NCBI GenBank assembly: GCA_016711215.1
Contig: JADJTL010000003.1
Coordinates: 620,001 to 684,000, forward strand
DNA from: Pseudomonadota bacterium
GTDB lineage: Bacteria > Myxococcota_A > Polyangia > GCA-2747355
Length of the DNA: 64,000 nt
Direction: 5' to 3'
Shown: positions 61,543 to 64,000 of the stretch, piece after piece
Layout of the letters: every line of letters starts with the position of its first letter
Position numbering within the stretch: position 1 is the first letter of the stretch
Made by a program: the position numbers and the translations under genes
Notes under the pieces: generated by a model
The model's input: the letters and a program-made list of their open reading frames with translations, nothing else
The model's database searches: none
Told to the model about the DNA's origin: nothing

Positions 61543-62979
61543 ATGGCACGGCGCAGAGCGAAGCGACCAGGGCGGAGGGCGGCGCTGGCGCCCCGCGGCA
61601 CGGGGAGGCCGGGCGCCGCGCGGCGAGCGCGCTGGTGGCTGCTGCTGCCGCTGGCGGCGTTGCACCTGGCGCTCGTCGTCGACGTGGCGCGACAGCCGCT
61701 GGCCACCGAGGCCACCTCGGCCTCGCATCGCGCGGTGATCTGGCCGCTGCATAACGATACGATTCATCGCATCGGGCCGGGCGCAGACTTCTTCGCCGTC
61801 TACCACGCCGGCCAGGCGCTGGCGGCGGGGCTCGACCCTTACCAGCAGCTCGAGACGCCGCGGCGCACGCCCTACTGGTTTCCCTTTCGCTACCTGCCGC
61901 TGGTCGGGCAGACGCTGGGGCGCGCGGCCAGCGCCTTCGCGCCCCAGACAGCCTACCTGCTGTGGCTGGCGCTGACCGAGCTGATGCTCTTGGGTCTCGT
62001 CGGCGCGCTGCTCGCCCGGCAGACCCGCGTCGCCTGGCAACGCGAGGTCGCGTTGGGCGCGCTGCTGCTGAGCAGCCCCTACCTGCTCGAGCTGCACATG
62101 GGGCAGTTCACCTTCGTGACGGTCGCGGCCGTGGCCCTCGCGGTGCTCCTCGACGCGCGCGGCCCGGCCCACTCGCCCGCGCGCTGGTCGCTGCGGCTCG
62201 GCGCCGCGCTGGCCTATACCGGCGCCCTGCTGCTGAAGCTCTTCCCCGCCGTGGCCATACCGGCACTGCTGCGCCAGCGCCGCTACTGGCCGCTGCTGGC
62301 GCTGGCGCTCGGCGCCCTGACGGCCGCGCTGCTAAACGACTTCGCGGGCCACCCGCAGCGGCTACGCACCTTCTGGGAGCTCAACTTCTCGCAGCCCGTG
62401 GGCGGCATGGACGGCGGCAACGTCGGGCTCGTCTACGCGGCGTATCTGGCGCTGGAGCGCCTCTGGCCCGCCTGGCACGCGGCGCATTGGAGCAGCTTCC
62501 TCGGCCTCTGGCGGATCGGCGTGTTGGGGGCCAGCGCCTTGGTGGTGCTGCTGGCCCGCGGGCGCGACCTCAGCGTCGGCGTCGCGCTGCTCTTGCTGGG
62601 GCATTTCGTCAGCTATGCGCACGTCTGGGAGCACCACACCAGCGGGGTCCTCGTGCTGGGCGTGCTGCTGCTCCTGGCCGAGGCGCCAGGCGCCGCGCCA
62701 CAGCCGCGCCGGCCCCGCTGGGATACGGCCGTCGTCGTCGCCGCCCTCGTGCTGCTCGCGCTGCCGACCCCCTTCGCCCTCTTCGACCTCGAGAAGGATC
62801 CGCGCGTGGTCGACCCCTCTGCCGCCTGGCCCCTCGCCGCGCGCTATCTGGTGGTGTTGAGCAAGGCGCTGCCCACCGCCGCGCTCTTCGTGGTCGCCCT
62901 GTCGCGGCAGCTCAAGGGCGGCAAGGCTGCAGCACCGGCGACGGCTGCGGGACAGGTCGCGGGACAAGCCACGAGATAG
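61543..62979 (+). CDS. GT87/DUF2029-type membrane mannosyltransferase
   Basis: The 478-residue protein has a basic N-terminus, about ten to eleven membrane helices and the GADFFAVYHAGQALAAGLDPYQ loop, the usual DUF2029/GT87 signature with an Asp just after the first helix. This polyprenol-phosphate-sugar-dependent family adds mannose or other sugars on the periplasmic side. There is no clear ribosome site before ATG 61543. It may contribute to surface glycan made with ugd and the flippase, but these are not adjacent. Confidence 0.85.
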   Translation: MARRRAKRPGRRAALAPRGTGRPGAARRARWWLLLPLAALHLALVVDVARQPLATEATSASHRAVIWPLHNDTIHRIGPGADFFAVYHAGQALAAGLDPYQQLETPRRTPYWFPFRYLPLVGQTLGRAASAFAPQTAYLLWLALTELMLLGLVGALLARQTRVAWQREVALGALLLSSPYLLELHMGQFTFVTVAAVALAVLLDARGPAHSPARWSLRLGAALAYTGALLLKLFPAVAIPALLRQRRYWPLLALALGALTAALLNDFAGHPQRLRTFWELNFSQPVGGMDGGNVGLVYAAYLALERLWPAWHAAHWSSFLGLWRIGVLGASALVVLLARGRDLSVGVALLLLGHFVSYAHVWEHHTSGVLVLGVLLLLAEAPGAAPQPRRPRWDTAVVVAALVLLALPTPFALFDLEKDPRVVDPSAAWPLAARYLVVLSKALPTAALFVVALSRQLKGGKAAAPATAAGQVAGQATR

Positions 62980-63030
62980 GCCGCAGGCAGGCTGTTGCAC
63001 CCGCCGCGGGGGCGCGGCTAGACTGAGTGG

Positions 63031-63822
63031 ATGCCGGCGCCCACCGCTATCATCGACGCCAACGACCCGCGCGCCCCGACGCAGGAGCGCTGGGACCGCC
63101 TCAGCGCCGACGAGCGCAGCGCCGTCGTGGCCCAGCTTCCCGCGGCCATCCCGCCCGAGCTCTTCATGCCGGAGGGCGACCGCCATCGCAAGGCCAAGGC
63201 CAGCGCCATCAGCGCCCTCGATGCCTTCTTCCGCCGCATCGGTCGCAAGGTGTATCTGTCTTCCGAGCTCAACGTCTTCTACCCCGGTGAGCCTCGCTTC
63301 CACCCGGACGTGCTGGCGGTGCTCGACGTCGACCCGGGCGAGCGCGACAAGTGGGTCGTCTCGCAGGAGGGGAAGGGCCTCGACTGGGTGCTCGAGGTCC
63401 ACGTCTGGGGCGAGCTGCACAAGGACCAGACCGTCAATGTGGAGCGCTACGCGCGGCTCGGCATTCCCGAGTACTTCATCTTCGACCGCCTGCGCGGGCG
63501 CCTGACGGGCTACCGACTCGCCACCGCCGCGCAGCGCCGCTATCAGCCGATCCTGGCCCAACACGGGCGCTACCCCTCGGCCGTGCTCGGCCTGGAGCTG
63601 GCGCTCGAGCAAGAGCGGCTGCGCTTCTACTACGGCACGGCGCCGCTGCCCGAGGCCGACGAGCTCGCGCTGCGACTGGAGTCGATGGTCGATGGCCTGG
63701 TCAGCCAGCGCCTCGAGGCCGAAGAACGCGCCGAGCAAGAACAGCAGCGCGCCGACCGCGCTGAAGCACGCCTGCTGCAGCTCGAAGCCGAGTTCGAGCG
63801 ACTGCGGCGCGGCGCGACCTAG
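63031..63822 (+). CDS. Uma2-family (DUF820) restriction-like endonuclease
   Basis: The 263-residue protein has the Uma2 core: FHPDVLAVLDV (Asp of the PD motif), WVLEVHVWGELHKD, YARLGIPEYFIFD and a late EQERLRFYYG. The E-x-K-like pair of the PD-(D/E)XK fold fits these blocks. A C-terminal Glu/Arg-rich coiled coil (about 220-260) is added. Uma2 genes are often multicopy in Cyanobacteria and Myxococcota; function is unknown. Confidence 0.9.
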   Translation: MPAPTAIIDANDPRAPTQERWDRLSADERSAVVAQLPAAIPPELFMPEGDRHRKAKASAISALDAFFRRIGRKVYLSSELNVFYPGEPRFHPDVLAVLDVDPGERDKWVVSQEGKGLDWVLEVHVWGELHKDQTVNVERYARLGIPEYFIFDRLRGRLTGYRLATAAQRRYQPILAQHGRYPSAVLGLELALEQERLRFYYGTAPLPEADELALRLESMVDGLVSQRLEAEERAEQEQQRADRAEARLLQLEAEFERLRRGAT

Positions 63823-63860
63823 TCAGCGGCAAGCGCCCCCACGGGCTCCGCACCGCGGCC

Positions 63861-64000
63861 TCAGTTCACGTTACTGCCGAGAATGCCGTAGAGGCCGCGC
63901 ATCAGGTTGAGCCACTTGATCGTGTCGTTGAGGTCTGCGGTGGCCGTGTCGGAGGTCGGATTGCCCAGGTAGATCGTGGCCTGGTCCTGGCATAGCCGCA
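63861..64000 (-). CDS. C-terminal end of an unrecognised protein (5' end beyond window)
   Basis: A minus-strand frame enters from the window edge and ends at TGA 63861, giving 45 residues (RLCQDQATIYLGNPTSDTAT then a helix-like DTIKWLNLMRGLYGIL). Codon use is coding-like with G/C-ending codons. Too little is visible to assign a family. Confidence 0.55.
   Translation of the reverse strand, partial: RLCQDQATIYLGNPTSDTATADLNDTIKWLNLMRGLYGILGSNVN

Overview
This window is high-GC, gene-dense chromosomal DNA from a Gram-negative bacterium. The gene content points to Myxococcota or a related deltaproteobacterial lineage: Hanks-type Ser/Thr kinase, SpoIIE-type phosphatase, very long TPR proteins, many lipoproteins, thrombospondin type-3 repeats, PATAN/DUF4388 response regulator, archaeal/eukaryal-type ProRS and near-canonical sigma-54 promoters. 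Taxonomy is inferred from gene content only. No rRNA, tRNA, CRISPR array or insertion sequence was seen.

Region 1 (1-17.1 kb, all minus strand) is one co-directional block. It reads from an upstream lipoprotein, a second lipoprotein, a TSP3 beta-barrel, a membrane HAMP-SpoIIE phosphatase, an exported TPR protein and a PhnD-like binding protein (gaps of about 10-40 bp or 4-nt start/stop overlaps) to a PAS protein, a membrane-anchored Ser/Thr kinase, a 2019-aa TPR protein and a STAS/zinc-ribbon protein at the edge. It looks like an envelope-to-cytoplasm phospho-signalling module with partner-switching parts.

Region 2 (17.1-31.9 kb) is mixed: carboxylesterase lipoprotein, Cys-rich lipoprotein, an outer-membrane protein with an in-frame TAG, a radical SAM protein with a CX4CX2C motif, an orphan type III secretion inner-rod-like protein, an SLC12-like permease, thioredoxin, TatD, a frameshifted TypA/BipA, and a flotillin/NfeD pair.

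Region 3 (32.1-40.5 kb) holds a four-gene translationally coupled MacAB/DevBCA-like exporter operon, a zinc-ribbon/Tudor-like protein, a PafA-like phosphatase lipoprotein and ProRS.

Region 4 (40.7-54.6 kb) holds three Ala-rich exported proteins of unknown function. Two of their transcription units are preceded by near-perfect sigma-54 -24/-12 elements. Between them lie a beta-propeller membrane protein, a FlgT/TolB-like plus barrel protein, a YceI protein, a polytopic membrane protein, a flippase with an exported N-terminal domain, a low-molecular-weight tyrosine phosphatase and an esterase.

Region 5 (54.6-64 kb) holds UDP-glucose dehydrogenase, a histidine kinase/response regulator pair in which the regulator carries its own membrane and periplasmic domain, an alpha/beta hydrolase plus enoyl-CoA hydratase pair, an orphan ParB-like protein, a GT87-like mannosyltransferase, a Uma2 nuclease and a truncated gene.

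Two single-base frameshifts in C-runs and one nonsense codon interrupt otherwise intact genes; these may be real lesions or assembly errors. Short (10-19 bp) tandem duplications recur in many intergenic gaps. The best candidates for something undescribed are the sigma-54-controlled family of exported Ala-rich proteins and the ten-gene partner-switch-like envelope signalling block.
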